A stretch of DNA of 34,681 nt. It comes from a virus. A program made the position numbers and the translations under genes. The DNA lies in IMG/VR virus record IMGVR_UViG_3300035698_005119, positions 1 through 34,681 of that record. One strand, given 5' to 3'. The notes beneath the pieces were generated by a model that saw only the letters and a program-made list of their open reading frames with translations, was not told the DNA's origin and did not search any database. Shown here piece after piece: positions 26,134 to 34,084 of the stretch (within the stretch, counting starts at the first letter, position 1; every line of letters begins with the position of its first letter).

Positions 26134-26164
26134 AAAAAAGCCAGATATATTTCTATACCTGGCT
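26134..26164 (-). terminator. Rho-independent terminator
   Basis: An 11-bp stem with one mismatch (26139-26149 with 26154-26164) followed on the minus strand by six T. Ends the 57-aa gene unit. Confidence 0.85.
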
Positions 26165-26188
26165 CTTACTATTATATATCGTTATGGC

Positions 26189-26362
26189 TTACGCTGCTAT
26201 TTGGAGTGTTTCTTCGATTTCTGCAATATGATCATCTAGATATGCCTTCTTATTAAGTACCTTATACATTCTATCCGTTTTTCCTTGTTTTTTATATCTC
26301 TCTGCTGCCCAGCCAAGGGAACGAGAATCTTTTTTTAGGCGGTCGATTGTTACTGAAACCAT
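26189..26362 (-). CDS. Hypothetical helical protein (57 aa)
   Basis: A 57-residue protein beginning MVSVTIDRLKKDSRSLGWAA, highly helical. TGGAGACATACTT precedes the chosen ATG, so the longer ORF is rejected. It lies between two terminators; no promoter is visible, so it depends on read-through from upstream. No family recognised. Confidence 0.6.
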   Translation of the reverse strand: MVSVTIDRLKKDSRSLGWAAERYKKQGKTDRMYKVLNKKAYLDDHIAEIEETLQIAA

Positions 26363-26376
26363 AAGTATGTCTCCAA

Positions 26377-26412
26377 ATAAAAAAGGTGCCAACCGCGAAA
26401 CGGTGGCACCTT
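26377..26412 (-). terminator. Rho-independent terminator
   Basis: A 12-bp stem with one bulge (AAGGTGCC...ACCG/CGGT...GGCACCTT, 26383-26412) followed on the minus strand by a T-run. Ends the RNase H/DUF6433 unit. Confidence 0.9.
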
Positions 26413-26441
26413 CTGTTTAAGTTTTAAGGTTATGTCTTAAA

Positions 26442-26855
26442 CTATAGCAAGCCAGGGAAAGCCTCCTGTGCTAACTTGAGTGTCAGACCTTTCACTGGCG
26501 GCTTTTTGTTAATCATTTTGCACACCAATTCTGCGTCCTTAGGATGAATTGATTCAACGATCCCAAGAAAAATCTTTTCACGTTTTACGGCAGGCATTTG
26601 TTCGCCTTTGCCGCCCTTTGCACAATATAGAAAGTCTTTGTGTTTTTTGAGTAGTGTAGTAGGAGCGTTATGTGCATCACATGCTGTGTATGGCACTTCT
26701 CCGGTCGGTAGCAACCACTGAATACGAGGATCGAGCGATCCTTGAACAATGTCACGTAGAGCAGCACTATTATTCTGCTGCAGTACCATAATCTTTTCCG
26801 CTCGTGTTTCAGCTTTAGTAAACTTTTCAAGCACTTCGTAAATCATCAACGCCAT
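26442..26855 (-). CDS. DUF6433-type conserved T4-like phage protein (137 aa)
   Basis: A 137-residue protein beginning MALMIYEVLEKFTKAETRAE. ALRDIVQGSLDPRIQWLLP, PYTACD and KREKIFLGIVESIHPKDAE are the core of a family I recall as DUF6433 in cyanophages and other T4-like phages, encoded next to RNase H. Function unknown. TAATG-coupled to RNase H, and a late-type TATAAATA box lies about 100 bp upstream. Confidence 0.8.
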   Translation of the reverse strand: MALMIYEVLEKFTKAETRAEKIMVLQQNNSAALRDIVQGSLDPRIQWLLPTGEVPYTACDAHNAPTTLLKKHKDFLYCAKGGKGEQMPAVKREKIFLGIVESIHPKDAELVCKMINKKPPVKGLTLKLAQEAFPGLL

Positions 26856-27709
26856 TAAACAAATTCTCCTACACAGTCAATTAGCAAGTTGCAGTTATGT
26901 GAAACAAGATACGTGAAAACCTTACTACGGTTTTTACTACGATCCTGTCCTACGAATGTATTTATAATTTCCTGGCGCACTACTTCAGGACATTCTGATT
27001 CTTCAGTGAGATCAATCATTTTCTTGTTGCGAATATAGTTGCGATAGACATCTCCACCAAGAGCCTTTGGATCATCCATAAGGAGAGCTTTTTTCTTAGC
27101 ACTAAGAACAACTTGGCGCCGGCCTTCAACAAACACACGATCGTCAGACAGCACATTTGGAACACCGTCACCACTATCACCCTTAAGGAAGTGTTCCATC
27201 TGTTCAAGACGCGGATTATCTACTGTAATGAATTTCTTTGTTATAGGTGAGTATTGTGCAACATTAGAGTACTTGTGCAATTGCTTGAAGTCTTTGTCTG
27301 ACGACACAATCATGATTTCCTCATAGTTACCAAATTCCTGAGACCATTTAACGATTTCAGCAATAGAGTCATCGGCCTCGCAGCCATATTGGTTGATGGT
27401 CTTATACGGAAAGTACTCACCAAGTTCATCAAAAACTTTGTTGATTGTAGAGAACGCAACGTCCCAATCGATTTTAGATTCTTCACGTGATAAGCCACGT
27501 TTGCCCTTATATTCAGGGTATACCTTCTTGCGCCAGTTGCCACCATTATCACCGATGACAACAACCTCGCCGTATTTGCTTCCAAACCTTTTGCGATACA
27601 TACGGATGCTATTAAGGATCATATGCCGAATAAGATTTTCATCACTCCAGTGAGCAGCGCCCATGGCAATAGGGGCAATTGAAATTCCTGAATAGTCAAT
27701 TAAGATCAT
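26855..27709 (-). CDS. rnh: T4-type RNase H (5'-3' exonuclease/FEN family)
   Basis: A 284-residue flap-endonuclease-type protein. Acidic metal-ligand residues appear in VVVIGDNGGNW near 53, EADDSIAE near 110 and SSDKDFKQL near 135; SGDGVPN near 178 is the H3TH entry. T4 RNase H removes RNA primers and flaps at Okazaki fragments. Length matches the T4 enzyme (about 300). AAGGACTACATC precedes the ATG and a promoter lies at 27742-27770. Confidence 0.88.
   Translation of the reverse strand: MILIDYSGISIAPIAMGAAHWSDENLIRHMILNSIRMYRKRFGSKYGEVVVIGDNGGNWRKKVYPEYKGKRGLSREESKIDWDVAFSTINKVFDELGEYFPYKTINQYGCEADDSIAEIVKWSQEFGNYEEIMIVSSDKDFKQLHKYSNVAQYSPITKKFITVDNPRLEQMEHFLKGDSGDGVPNVLSDDRVFVEGRRQVVLSAKKKALLMDDPKALGGDVYRNYIRNKKMIDLTEESECPEVVRQEIINTFVGQDRSKNRSKVFTYLVSHNCNLLIDCVGEFV
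26959..26966 (-). promoter_or_regulatory. Possible T4-late-type promoter box (TATAAATA)
   Basis: TATAAATA on the minus strand, about 105 bp upstream of the DUF6433 gene and within the RNase H gene. T4 late promoters need only this box. Eight bases can occur by chance. Confidence 0.35.
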
Positions 27710-27741
27710 GATGTAGTCCTTTTGTTATATTAATTATATTA

Positions 27742-27770
27742 GTTATACCACATAGAGTTACCAATGTACA
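27742..27770 (-). promoter_or_regulatory. Sigma70-type promoter of RNase H
   Basis: TGTACA, 17 bp, TATAAC with TGG extended -10. Confidence 0.8.
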
Positions 27771-27773
27771 CAC

Positions 27774-28193
27774 CTATTTTAGTAAACTTTGGACATGCGT
27801 GCGATGTATCTTACAGTTGATAATTCCATTATAGTAACTATCATCTAGCAAGACATTCCTGTCGAACTGTTCCTTTGCCTCAAGATAGCCGAGCTCACCT
27901 TTAGACTTGCCGAAGTGGATAATTTCGCGGTGGAAATTATCCACGCCGTGCTCAACAAGTCTCTGTTTTACTAGATCACTTGATCCGTAATACTTCATCC
28001 AATCAGACTCAGTAACAGATCTACGCTTGCGCGTTTTACCCTTCAAAGGTTTAAGTGTTTTTTTGGCCCAGAATTGCTTCTTGCCTACATACTTTTTTGA
28101 GTTGGTTTTGTCTGTGATAACGTAGACAAATCCAACCCATTTTTTTAATTCTTCTTCATCAGGTTCGTAAACCTTACCGCCATAGTGCCACAT
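27774..28193 (-). CDS. GIY-YIG-type nuclease-like protein (139 aa)
   Basis: A 139-residue protein with GFVYVITDKTNSKKYVGKKQ near residue 20 (the GIY...YVG core), a following YGSSDLVKQRLVEHG block and an EAKEQF block near 105 (the conserved Glu of GIY-YIG). From memory this family occurs in T4-like phages as a free-standing, non-mobile protein; DNA or RNA cutting is inferred from the fold. AAGGA precedes the chosen ATG nine bases up. A 12-bp hairpin (28206-28233) lies just before the RBS. Confidence 0.7.
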   Translation of the reverse strand: MWHYGGKVYEPDEEELKKWVGFVYVITDKTNSKKYVGKKQFWAKKTLKPLKGKTRKRRSVTESDWMKYYGSSDLVKQRLVEHGVDNFHREIIHFGKSKGELGYLEAKEQFDRNVLLDDSYYNGIINCKIHRTHVQSLLK

Positions 28194-28205
28194 GACCACA
28201 ATCCT

Positions 28206-28233
28206 TATACAACATATTAGTGCTAATGTTGTA
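28206..28233 (-). promoter_or_regulatory. Hairpin immediately upstream of the GIY-YIG gene RBS
   Basis: On the minus strand ATACAACATTAG pairs with CTAATATGTTGTAT, 12 pairs with a 2-nt bulge, 2-3 bases before the AAGGA RBS. No U-run, so it is more likely a translation or processing signal than a terminator. Confidence 0.5.
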
Positions 28234-28241
28234 TATATGCC

Positions 28242-28397
28242 TTAGAATTCTTCGTCGTCATCTCCATCAAAGAAAGCATGCCCCGACACTTGGCCACACA
28301 TAGAGCAAAATGAAGGTTCTTCTCTTTCGTCAACTACCACAACCCGAGTCTCTGAGCCACAGTAGTCGCATTCGCAAATGTATTCTGATAGTTTCAA
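28242..28397 (-). CDS. Zinc-ribbon protein (51 aa)
   Basis: Cys pairs CECDYC and CSMC with a Glu/Asp-rich tail identify a two-knuckle zinc ribbon. No ATG is present; TTG at 28397 has GAGG with good spacing and is chosen. The frame stays open upstream to a GTG at 28454, where it would run opposite to the homing endonuclease's promoter, so the original start may have been displaced by that insertion. Confidence 0.6.
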   Translation of the reverse strand: MKLSEYICECDYCGSETRVVVVDEREEPSFCSMCGQVSGHAFFDGDDDEEF

Positions 28398-28422
28398 TTT
28401 TATGCCTCGCAGTTCTAATTTG

Positions 28423-28430
28423 TATAAATA
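28423..28430 (+). promoter_or_regulatory. T4-late-type promoter box (TATAAATA), plus strand
   Basis: TATAAATA on the plus strand, about 60 bp before the homing endonuclease RBS, the only gene on that strand. T4-type homing endonuclease genes often have such a private late promoter. Confidence 0.6.
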
Positions 28431-28491
28431 GTAATGTAGGTCACGGAATTGCACTTCCCACCTACTCTAGAAACAAAAGGAATTCCAGTTC

Positions 28492-29140
28492 ATGTATATA
28501 TATATATGTCTATTATGTTTACGCCTACATCAGACTTGACGGCACACCCTACTATATAGGTAAAGGGAGGGGCAAAAGAGCATATTCAAAACAACATTCT
28601 GTATGGGTTCCTAATAGAGAATCTGGACAAATAGTTATACTTGAAAATAATCTTTCGGAAGTAGGCGCATTTGCGATTGAAAGAAGACTTATCAGATGGT
28701 GGGGCAAGAAACACGAAGGTGGACTACTCTACAATAAAGCCGATGGTGGTGAAGGTAGAAGTGGATATAGTATATCTCGGCCACACACAGAAGAATCTAA
28801 GCAAAAAATGTCTAAAGCAAAGCAAGGTAAAAGTTATCCGAGACTTACTTCAGCTAATAGAAAAACTGCCGAAAAAAGACGAAATGTCCGTCTATCTGAA
28901 GAACATAAAGCCAAAATATCTGCTGGCATGAAAGGTAGAGTTATGACAGAAAATCATAAAGCAAATTTATCTAAGGCTAATGTTGGTCGTCCAGTAAGTG
29001 ACGAAACCCGTTTGAAAATGAAACTAAAAAATTCAGTCAAGTCTACCTGTCCACACTGTGGTAAAGGAGGTGGTGGTAGCGCAATGAAGCGCTACCACTT
29101 TGATAATTGTAAGTCTATTAAACATTCATCCTTCGCATGA
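28492..29140 (+). pseudogene. GIY-YIG homing endonuclease with NUMOD3 tail, start out of frame
   Basis: The only plus-strand gene. YVYAYIRLDGTPYYIGKGRG is the GIY-YIG core, followed by Arg and Glu regions, NUMOD3-like repeats (RPHTEESKQKMSKAKQGK, RLSEEHKAKISAGMKG) and a Cys/His finger (CPHCGKGG...HFDNC). The RBS AAAAGG and the ATG at 28492 are in a different frame from the endonuclease. An extra TA in the (TA)5 tract, or one base in TC-TAT near 28508, restores it. It ends 15 bp inside the 3' end of nrdA. As read, expression is doubtful. Confidence 0.75.
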
Positions 29141-30769
29141 AATGCATAGCATGATATCACGCACAAGTTCTTGTGCTGGATTAGATGACCGCTGGTAGTA
29201 GAAAGTTTTTACACCCAAACGCCATCCTTCAATAATCAACGCGTTTATGTCTTTTGTTGATGCAGTTGGTGGAATCATAAGATTGAGTGATTGGCTCTGG
29301 TCTATATATTCTTGTCTTGCAGCAGCCTGCTGAACAACATTAATAGGACTAATCTCAGAGAATGTCTTAAACACATCTTTTTCATTCTGAGTGAGAAAGT
29401 CAAGATGCTGAACAGAACCTTTCCTCATTAAGATTGAATCCCAGGTTGCATCATCATTCTTGCCGTAATGATCTAGACATCTAGCAAGATAACGGTTCTT
29501 ATACGTGAAGGACCCTTTAGCCAAATCCTTAACAAAGTAGTTTGATGCAAGTGGCTCGATTGACGGCGATACTTGACCAAGGATAAATGATGAAGATGTT
29601 GTAGGAGCGATGGCGCAACGAGTAAGATTGCGTACATCATAACCCATAAGACCTGACGGAACACCATACTCTTCTGCCATTTCCTTTGATGCGTCAAGTG
29701 ATTTTTCATCGATGAATCTACTAATTTCTTCAGTTAGTTCAAGTGCTTGGAATGACTCAAATGGGATCATTTTCTTCTGTAGAAGTGTGTGCCATCCAAG
29801 CTGACCAATTCCAAGAGCACGCCAGGTTTTTGCAAAGAGATTGGCCGACTCCATAAACTTAAGACCTTCTGTTTTGCGGATATATTCTTCCATAACAGCA
29901 TCAAGGAAATATGTGAGAGTTTCTACAGCGTCAGTATATTTCCATTTGTCCCAGGTAGAAAGGTTCATTGATGATAGGTTACACACAAATGTCCATTCAT
30001 CGCTTGATGGCAGACAGATTTCTGAGCAGAGATTTGACGCCCAGATAGGAATGTTTTTGTCTTTAAGAACCTGTGGTTTATTGTCATTCACAGTATCAGA
30101 GAAGAACAGATATGGATAACCAGTTTCCTTGCGCTTTCTGAGCACCTTAGCCCATACTTCGCGTTTGTCTGCATCGCCATCAATCATTTCCTGCATCCAG
30201 TAATCTGGAATAGTAACACCAATTGAGATATTCTGAATGGTTGCACCAGGTTCACGGATTTCTAGGAATTCCATAATATCAGGGTTATCAATGTTAAGAT
30301 AACCAGCAAAAGCCCCGCGGCGAGTGGTACCTTGAGAAATAACGTCAGTGCCAACATCAAACAAGCGAAGGTAATGAACTGCTCCATCTGCTTTGCCTCC
30401 TCCTTTAATTTTACTACCACGTGGTCGAATATCACCAAAATATCCAGATGTTCCTGCGCCGAGTTTGGTTTGGACACCAACCTCAGCTGTTTTTTGTAGA
30501 ATAGCCTCAATAGAATCTTCCACGTAAACACCATTACATGAAATAGGAAGCCCTGTTTCTTCACCAAAATTTGACCATACTGGAGAGGAAAGGCTATAAA
30601 AACCCTGACTCATATAATCATAGAACTTGTTAGCAAATCCCGGGTAGTCCAAGATTTCTTCTGCTGCTTCCGCAATTCTGCGTACGCGATCTTCAGGAGT
30701 CACACCTGGTTGTAAATACCCACGACTGAGGAACGTGCGTGAATCGTCGTTTAGCCATTTAAATGCCAT
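29126..30769 (-). CDS. nrdA: Class I ribonucleotide reductase, large subunit
   Basis: A 547-residue protein. Catalytic residues are visible: PISCN (Cys78), NLCSE (Asn246, Cys248, Glu250), FVCNLSSMNL (Cys263), a Tyr pair in KTFYYQRSS near 525, and the C-terminal CISCEG thiol pair. It makes dNDPs together with NrdB. It is about 200 residues shorter than E. coli NrdA and lacks the N-terminal ATP-cone, as in some marine phages. AAGGAAATATA precedes the ATG. The stop overlaps the convergent homing endonuclease by 15 bp. Confidence 0.95.
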   Translation of the reverse strand: MAFKWLNDDSRTFLSRGYLQPGVTPEDRVRRIAEAAEEILDYPGFANKFYDYMSQGFYSLSSPVWSNFGEETGLPISCNGVYVEDSIEAILQKTAEVGVQTKLGAGTSGYFGDIRPRGSKIKGGGKADGAVHYLRLFDVGTDVISQGTTRRGAFAGYLNIDNPDIMEFLEIREPGATIQNISIGVTIPDYWMQEMIDGDADKREVWAKVLRKRKETGYPYLFFSDTVNDNKPQVLKDKNIPIWASNLCSEICLPSSDEWTFVCNLSSMNLSTWDKWKYTDAVETLTYFLDAVMEEYIRKTEGLKFMESANLFAKTWRALGIGQLGWHTLLQKKMIPFESFQALELTEEISRFIDEKSLDASKEMAEEYGVPSGLMGYDVRNLTRCAIAPTTSSSFILGQVSPSIEPLASNYFVKDLAKGSFTYKNRYLARCLDHYGKNDDATWDSILMRKGSVQHLDFLTQNEKDVFKTFSEISPINVVQQAAARQEYIDQSQSLNLMIPPTASTKDINALIIEGWRLGVKTFYYQRSSNPAQELVRDIMLCISCEG

Positions 30770-30778
30770 TATATTTCC

Positions 30779-31747
30779 TTAAAATAAATCATCTGCTGAT
30801 ACGCCTTGACCACGGGCATAGTCTACTGGTCTGCCATTGAAAAAGTCAACCATGTTGGTTCCATATAAACCCTCATCAAACCATCTGGTTTCCTTAATCA
30901 AATCTTTGTCATATGTTAATTCACTTGAAAAGCCAATTTGCTCTAGTGATTCAACCATACGCTTCTTAATGAATTCAACTAGAATTTCTGAGTTCAATCC
31001 TGGTACTGAGTATTCACCCATAATCCAACGGATCACTTCCGACTCACAGCGGATTGACTCTTCACATTCAAGTCGAATACGATCTTCAAGTTCTTCGTCG
31101 AACAGTTCTGGATACTCTTCACGGAGTGTGTTAATCAGTTTAATACCGACCTGAGCATGAAGCATTTCTTCATTACGCGTGTATTTAACTTGCTGTGCTG
31201 TATCCTTAAGGATAGCTTTGTTTTTGTTCATATGCAAGATGATGTAGAACTGGCTGAACAATGACACATTCTCAACAAACAATGTGAATAGTGTGATAGC
31301 ATAGATATACTGTTTACGGTCATCTGCATATACCTTCTTGAGGTACTTACGGAGATAGTCAACACGGCCAGCAACAACCGGGTGTTTCATGTTTTCTTCA
31401 AAGATGTCATTGAGCTGAAGAACTTCAAGGAGCTTTTCATATGCCATGTTATGGATAACTTCAGAGTTACCCATCGCGTATCCAAGATCACGTAGTGATG
31501 GATGTGGTAGGTTATCACCTAGGTTAGACCAAAATGTTTTCACCGCAACTTCTATCTGACCAATTGCTGATAGTGTGCGGACAAGGATCCGTCTTTCTTC
31601 TGGACTCATGTCAGTCTTAAACTGACTATAATCAGACGTGAAATTGAATTCATCAGGAGTCCAAAACCCACTCCAAATTGCTTCAATAAAATCCTTGGTC
31701 CAAGGGTACATGTCAGGTTTTCTTGAGATTTGTTCTTCGAATAGCAT
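30779..31747 (-). CDS. nrdB: Class I ribonucleotide reductase, small subunit
   Basis: A 322-residue protein with the di-iron ligands (EVIHNMAY: Glu96, His99, then Tyr103; FVENVSLF and RNEEMLHAQ with further Glu and His) and the C-terminal tail GVSADDLF that docks on NrdA. The Tyr is present at the radical position. nrdA follows after 9 bp. A long leader (about 80 nt) with a hairpin at 31784-31801 separates it from the promoter at 31834-31862. The RBS is GGAG. Confidence 0.95.
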   Translation of the reverse strand: MLFEEQISRKPDMYPWTKDFIEAIWSGFWTPDEFNFTSDYSQFKTDMSPEERRILVRTLSAIGQIEVAVKTFWSNLGDNLPHPSLRDLGYAMGNSEVIHNMAYEKLLEVLQLNDIFEENMKHPVVAGRVDYLRKYLKKVYADDRKQYIYAITLFTLFVENVSLFSQFYIILHMNKNKAILKDTAQQVKYTRNEEMLHAQVGIKLINTLREEYPELFDEELEDRIRLECEESIRCESEVIRWIMGEYSVPGLNSEILVEFIKKRMVESLEQIGFSSELTYDKDLIKETRWFDEGLYGTNMVDFFNGRPVDYARGQGVSADDLF

Positions 31748-31783
31748 CTAATTTCTCCGGGTAAAGCTGTATAAGACATCGGT

Positions 31784-31801
31784 CCTGAAAACTATTTCAG
31801 G
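31784..31801 (-). promoter_or_regulatory. Hairpin in nrdB leader
   Basis: CCTGAAA pairs with TTTCAGG with a 4-nt loop, about 40 bases upstream of the nrdB ATG. It may control RNA stability or act as a pause; no U-run. A GGC-TGTT-GCC mini-hairpin lies next to it. Confidence 0.4.
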
Positions 31802-31833
31802 CAACAGCCTATATTGTTTTGATTTCTGATACC

Positions 31834-31862
31834 ATTATATATAAGATCTCAGGTCTTGTAAA
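31834..31862 (-). promoter_or_regulatory. Sigma70-type promoter of nrdB-nrdA
   Basis: TTTACA, 17 bp, perfect TATAAT. Confidence 0.85.
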
Positions 31863-31907
31863 CACTACATATTGCTATATTCACAAAATATTTTACACCA
31901 TATTGCC

Positions 31908-32261
31908 TTAGTCGGCTGGTGGACCTGTTATTGCCTTTTCGTAGTAAGCAATAATTTCTTTCTGTTGTAGAATGTATCTACGGAGCTCTCCGACACCTAT
32001 TGATAGGTTTTCATAGCCTTTTGGTGTGATCGCCATAAATGTGACCGATCCACCATGTTCATCAATCCTCTTCATAGCCTCGTCGAAGTTTTCTTCTGAT
32101 ACAACGAACCATTCACTATCCGGAAAGTCTATAGGTTTTGGCCAAGCCTGAATAGGGATATTACGTTCAGTAAATTTGGTCTGTGTTACAATCTCTTTAT
32201 CAATAGAAGAGGTACAGTTACTCAGAATCAGCAGCGCTGGAATCAACAGGAGTAGTTTCAT
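31908..32261 (-). CDS. Outer-membrane lipoprotein, o-spanin-like (117 aa)
   Basis: The N-terminus MKLLLLIPALLILSNC ends in a lipobox Cys16. TPKGYENLSIGVGELRRYIL and EIIAYYEKAI resemble marine-phage spanin lipoproteins (memory). The first 44 bp overlap the i-spanin-like gene in another frame, the usual overlapping-spanin layout. It would be anchored in the outer membrane and meet the i-spanin in the periplasm to disrupt the envelope at lysis. Confidence 0.7.
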   Translation of the reverse strand: MKLLLLIPALLILSNCTSSIDKEIVTQTKFTERNIPIQAWPKPIDFPDSEWFVVSEENFDEAMKRIDEHGGSVTFMAITPKGYENLSIGVGELRRYILQQKEIIAYYEKAITGPPAD

Positions 32262-32622
32262 CTTTTAGTTCCTCTCTTAGTCTGTCAATAGCGTTGTTTA
32301 TACGAATAGCAAATCCATCAGGATCAGCCTGAGCTTCTCGCACAATATCGATTTGGCTAAATCTTTTTCTTAATCCATCAAGTTTACCTTCAGCTGCCTG
32401 TAGGTTAGCCGTAAGCTCTCTATTGAGTTCTTCATTACGCTCTTGATTTTCTTCCATGGAGTCAACAGTCGCCTGAAGGGTCTCGGCTACTGTTTTGAGT
32501 TTGATGTTATTTTCACGTAGCAACGCAATTGTTGCCTGAGTCGATGTATAGTACCAATATACTCCACGAGACACAGAAGCAACCATTGCTATAATAAAGA
32601 TTGCAACGTAAATTTTAATCAT
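32218..32622 (-). CDS. Inner-membrane coiled-coil protein, i-spanin-like (134 aa)
   Basis: One N-terminal membrane span (residues 3-25, IYVAIFIIAMVASVSRGVYW), then a long periplasmic coiled coil (about 35-110, EENQERNEELNRELTANLQ) and an acidic tail. This is the i-spanin architecture, and it overlaps the lipoprotein gene downstream by 44 bp. ATGA-coupled to the gene upstream. Confidence 0.65.
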   Translation of the reverse strand: MIKIYVAIFIIAMVASVSRGVYWYYTSTQATIALLRENNIKLKTVAETLQATVDSMEENQERNEELNRELTANLQAAEGKLDGLRKRFSQIDIVREAQADPDGFAIRINNAIDRLREELKDETTPVDSSAADSE

Positions 32623-32804
32623 TTCTTATCATCCATATATTGTCTGAATCTTTTAAGAACAACCGGAGCTTTGTCCTTACGGCGTCGACGGTCTGTTACA
32701 TTATGTGCTTTAAACCGAGGACCCATATTCTTCGTGTCATTAGGAATACCAGCAGATGCCGCAGTATTACCGAGCTCTTCTTCTAGCGGGTTTCTTTGTT
32801 TCAT
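32619..32804 (-). CDS. Short basic phage protein (61 aa)
   Basis: A 61-residue protein beginning MKQRNPLEEELGNTAASAGI and with a basic centre (DRRRRKDKAPVVLKRFRQY). ATGA-coupled on both sides. I cannot assign a function; the position in the spanin/virion block suggests a virion or lysis-region accessory. Confidence 0.6.
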   Translation of the reverse strand: MKQRNPLEEELGNTAASAGIPNDTKNMGPRFKAHNVTDRRRRKDKAPVVLKRFRQYMDDKK

Positions 32805-33397
32805 CTAACAATCTCCGATGATGTGATGTATACTTTTTTGTTTGTTCTGATATGAGTTGCTTCATAGATGTTAATTCCAAAAATAGTGCCGACTGGTTTC
32901 GCATCTTCGGCAACCTTTACCTTAGATCCTTTGGCAACTGTCATTTCAACACCTTCAATGATCTTTTCATTCTTAAGAATATAAACTCCTGGAGACAGTG
33001 TTTGATCCTTTAATACGAACCAATTGTTTTCTTCAACCAACAAATCAGTCGGATCAACACCAATGTCACCAAGACCCTTTAAAATCTTTTTCTCTGATAC
33101 ACTATAGTTTTCTTTAATAAGGTATAATGCGGCGGCATAAGACGCAAGCCGAGAGCTTCCACCTGGCGCTTTTGCCATAAGACGTTTCACATTAAATACA
33201 AGACGATGAAACGGTGTGTAAAAATTCTTAAACGCATCACGGTTTTCAATTGTATTCATTGAATAGTCTTTGTTGCGTTTTCCTGCAGCATCAATAATGC
33301 CTACCTCGAACGCTTTTGTTTTGTCAAATGGTGTTGTAAGAAGTGTGAGAAATCTAAATGTATAGACTAAATCACCAGCGCGTTTAATTATACCCAT
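32801..33397 (-). CDS. Conserved T4-like protein of unknown function (198 aa)
   Basis: The chosen start gives MGIIKRAGDLVYTFRFLTLL. The N-terminus with YTPFHRLVFNVKRL is a block conserved in T4-like cyanophages and relatives; I recall it without a known role. A beta-rich C-terminal half (VEMTVAKGSKVKVAEDAKPV) follows. AAGGAACTATAAT precedes the chosen ATG, so the longer ORF is rejected. Confidence 0.75.
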   Translation of the reverse strand: MGIIKRAGDLVYTFRFLTLLTTPFDKTKAFEVGIIDAAGKRNKDYSMNTIENRDAFKNFYTPFHRLVFNVKRLMAKAPGGSSRLASYAAALYLIKENYSVSEKKILKGLGDIGVDPTDLLVEENNWFVLKDQTLSPGVYILKNEKIIEGVEMTVAKGSKVKVAEDAKPVGTIFGINIYEATHIRTNKKVYITSSEIVR

Positions 33398-33398
33398 A

Positions 33399-33767
33399 TT
33401 ATAGTTCCTTAAGTTTTTTCTCAATGATTGGATCTGATTCAATATCAGCAAATTGACCAATTCGAACGTATTTTAAAAATTCTAAAAATGGTTTAACAGA
33501 TCGCCAGTGATCGTCATTAAATTTTATAGCAAGTATTCTAAGACTTGCATATGGACCAAATACGTTAAATATGACTACAAGATGGTTTAAAATTAATCTC
33601 GTCTGTAAATCACCTGTTTCAATGTTTCTGTTTAAGAGTCGTTTAACGTACTTAAAACGTTTGAGGTCAGCATAAAACTCATCCGGATCTATTGTTCCTA
33701 AAGGTGAGTAATAATGCTTGACCGCAAACTTTACCAAATTTTCTTCAAGCAATTCATCATTATTCAT
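33399..33767 (-). CDS. Conserved T4-like protein of unknown function (122 aa)
   Basis: A 122-residue protein beginning MNNDELLEENLVKFAVKHYY. YADLKRFKYVKRLLNR and RLILNHLVVIFNVFG are blocks I recall from T4-like phages of marine bacteria, next to the gene above. Helical and soluble. The RBS is weak. Possibly a virion-assembly accessory, by neighbourhood only. Confidence 0.7.
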   Translation of the reverse strand: MNNDELLEENLVKFAVKHYYSPLGTIDPDEFYADLKRFKYVKRLLNRNIETGDLQTRLILNHLVVIFNVFGPYASLRILAIKFNDDHWRSVKPFLEFLKYVRIGQFADIESDPIIEKKLKEL

Positions 33768-33773
33768 ATTATG

Positions 33774-34082
33774 TTATCTTTTTACCATTCCGGCTACTAT
33801 ATCTAGTAATTTTTTTCTTGAGGATCTACGGTCAAGCTCAACGCCAAATTCTTTACGAGCATATGCCTCAAGACCTTTTTTAGTCATTGCTTCAATATCA
33901 TCATGGATACCATTAGTAGTAGTATCTATTACAATTTCTTCCTCAATTTTTACGCCGTTAAACGCGTCAATATCAGACTGTGAAAGTTTCTGTGACTTAA
34001 GTAGTTCCCCAGTCTTGGGGTGGCACCAACCCTTTAGAGTTGGTACCGCATTTTTTGCAAAATTAGGAGCTGCGATAGCCAT
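33774..34082 (-). CDS. Hypothetical protein with SAP/Rho-N-like C-terminus (102 aa)
   Basis: WCHPKTGELLKSQKLSQSD lies near the middle; the last 38 residues (MTKKGLEAYARKEFGVELDR, then RSSRKKLLDIVAGMVKR) have the helix-turn-helix pattern of SAP or Rho-N domains that bind nucleic acid or protein. It starts with GGGAAATAATA before the ATG. Probably virion-region; function unknown. Confidence 0.65.
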   Translation of the reverse strand: MAIAAPNFAKNAVPTLKGWCHPKTGELLKSQKLSQSDIDAFNGVKIEEEIVIDTTTNGIHDDIEAMTKKGLEAYARKEFGVELDRRSSRKKLLDIVAGMVKR

Positions 34083-34084
34083 TA

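Noticed and set aside
28310-28491. Upstream extension of the endonuclease frame from 28310
   Set aside because: It is antisense to the zinc-ribbon gene, precedes the late promoter box, and lacks an RBS.
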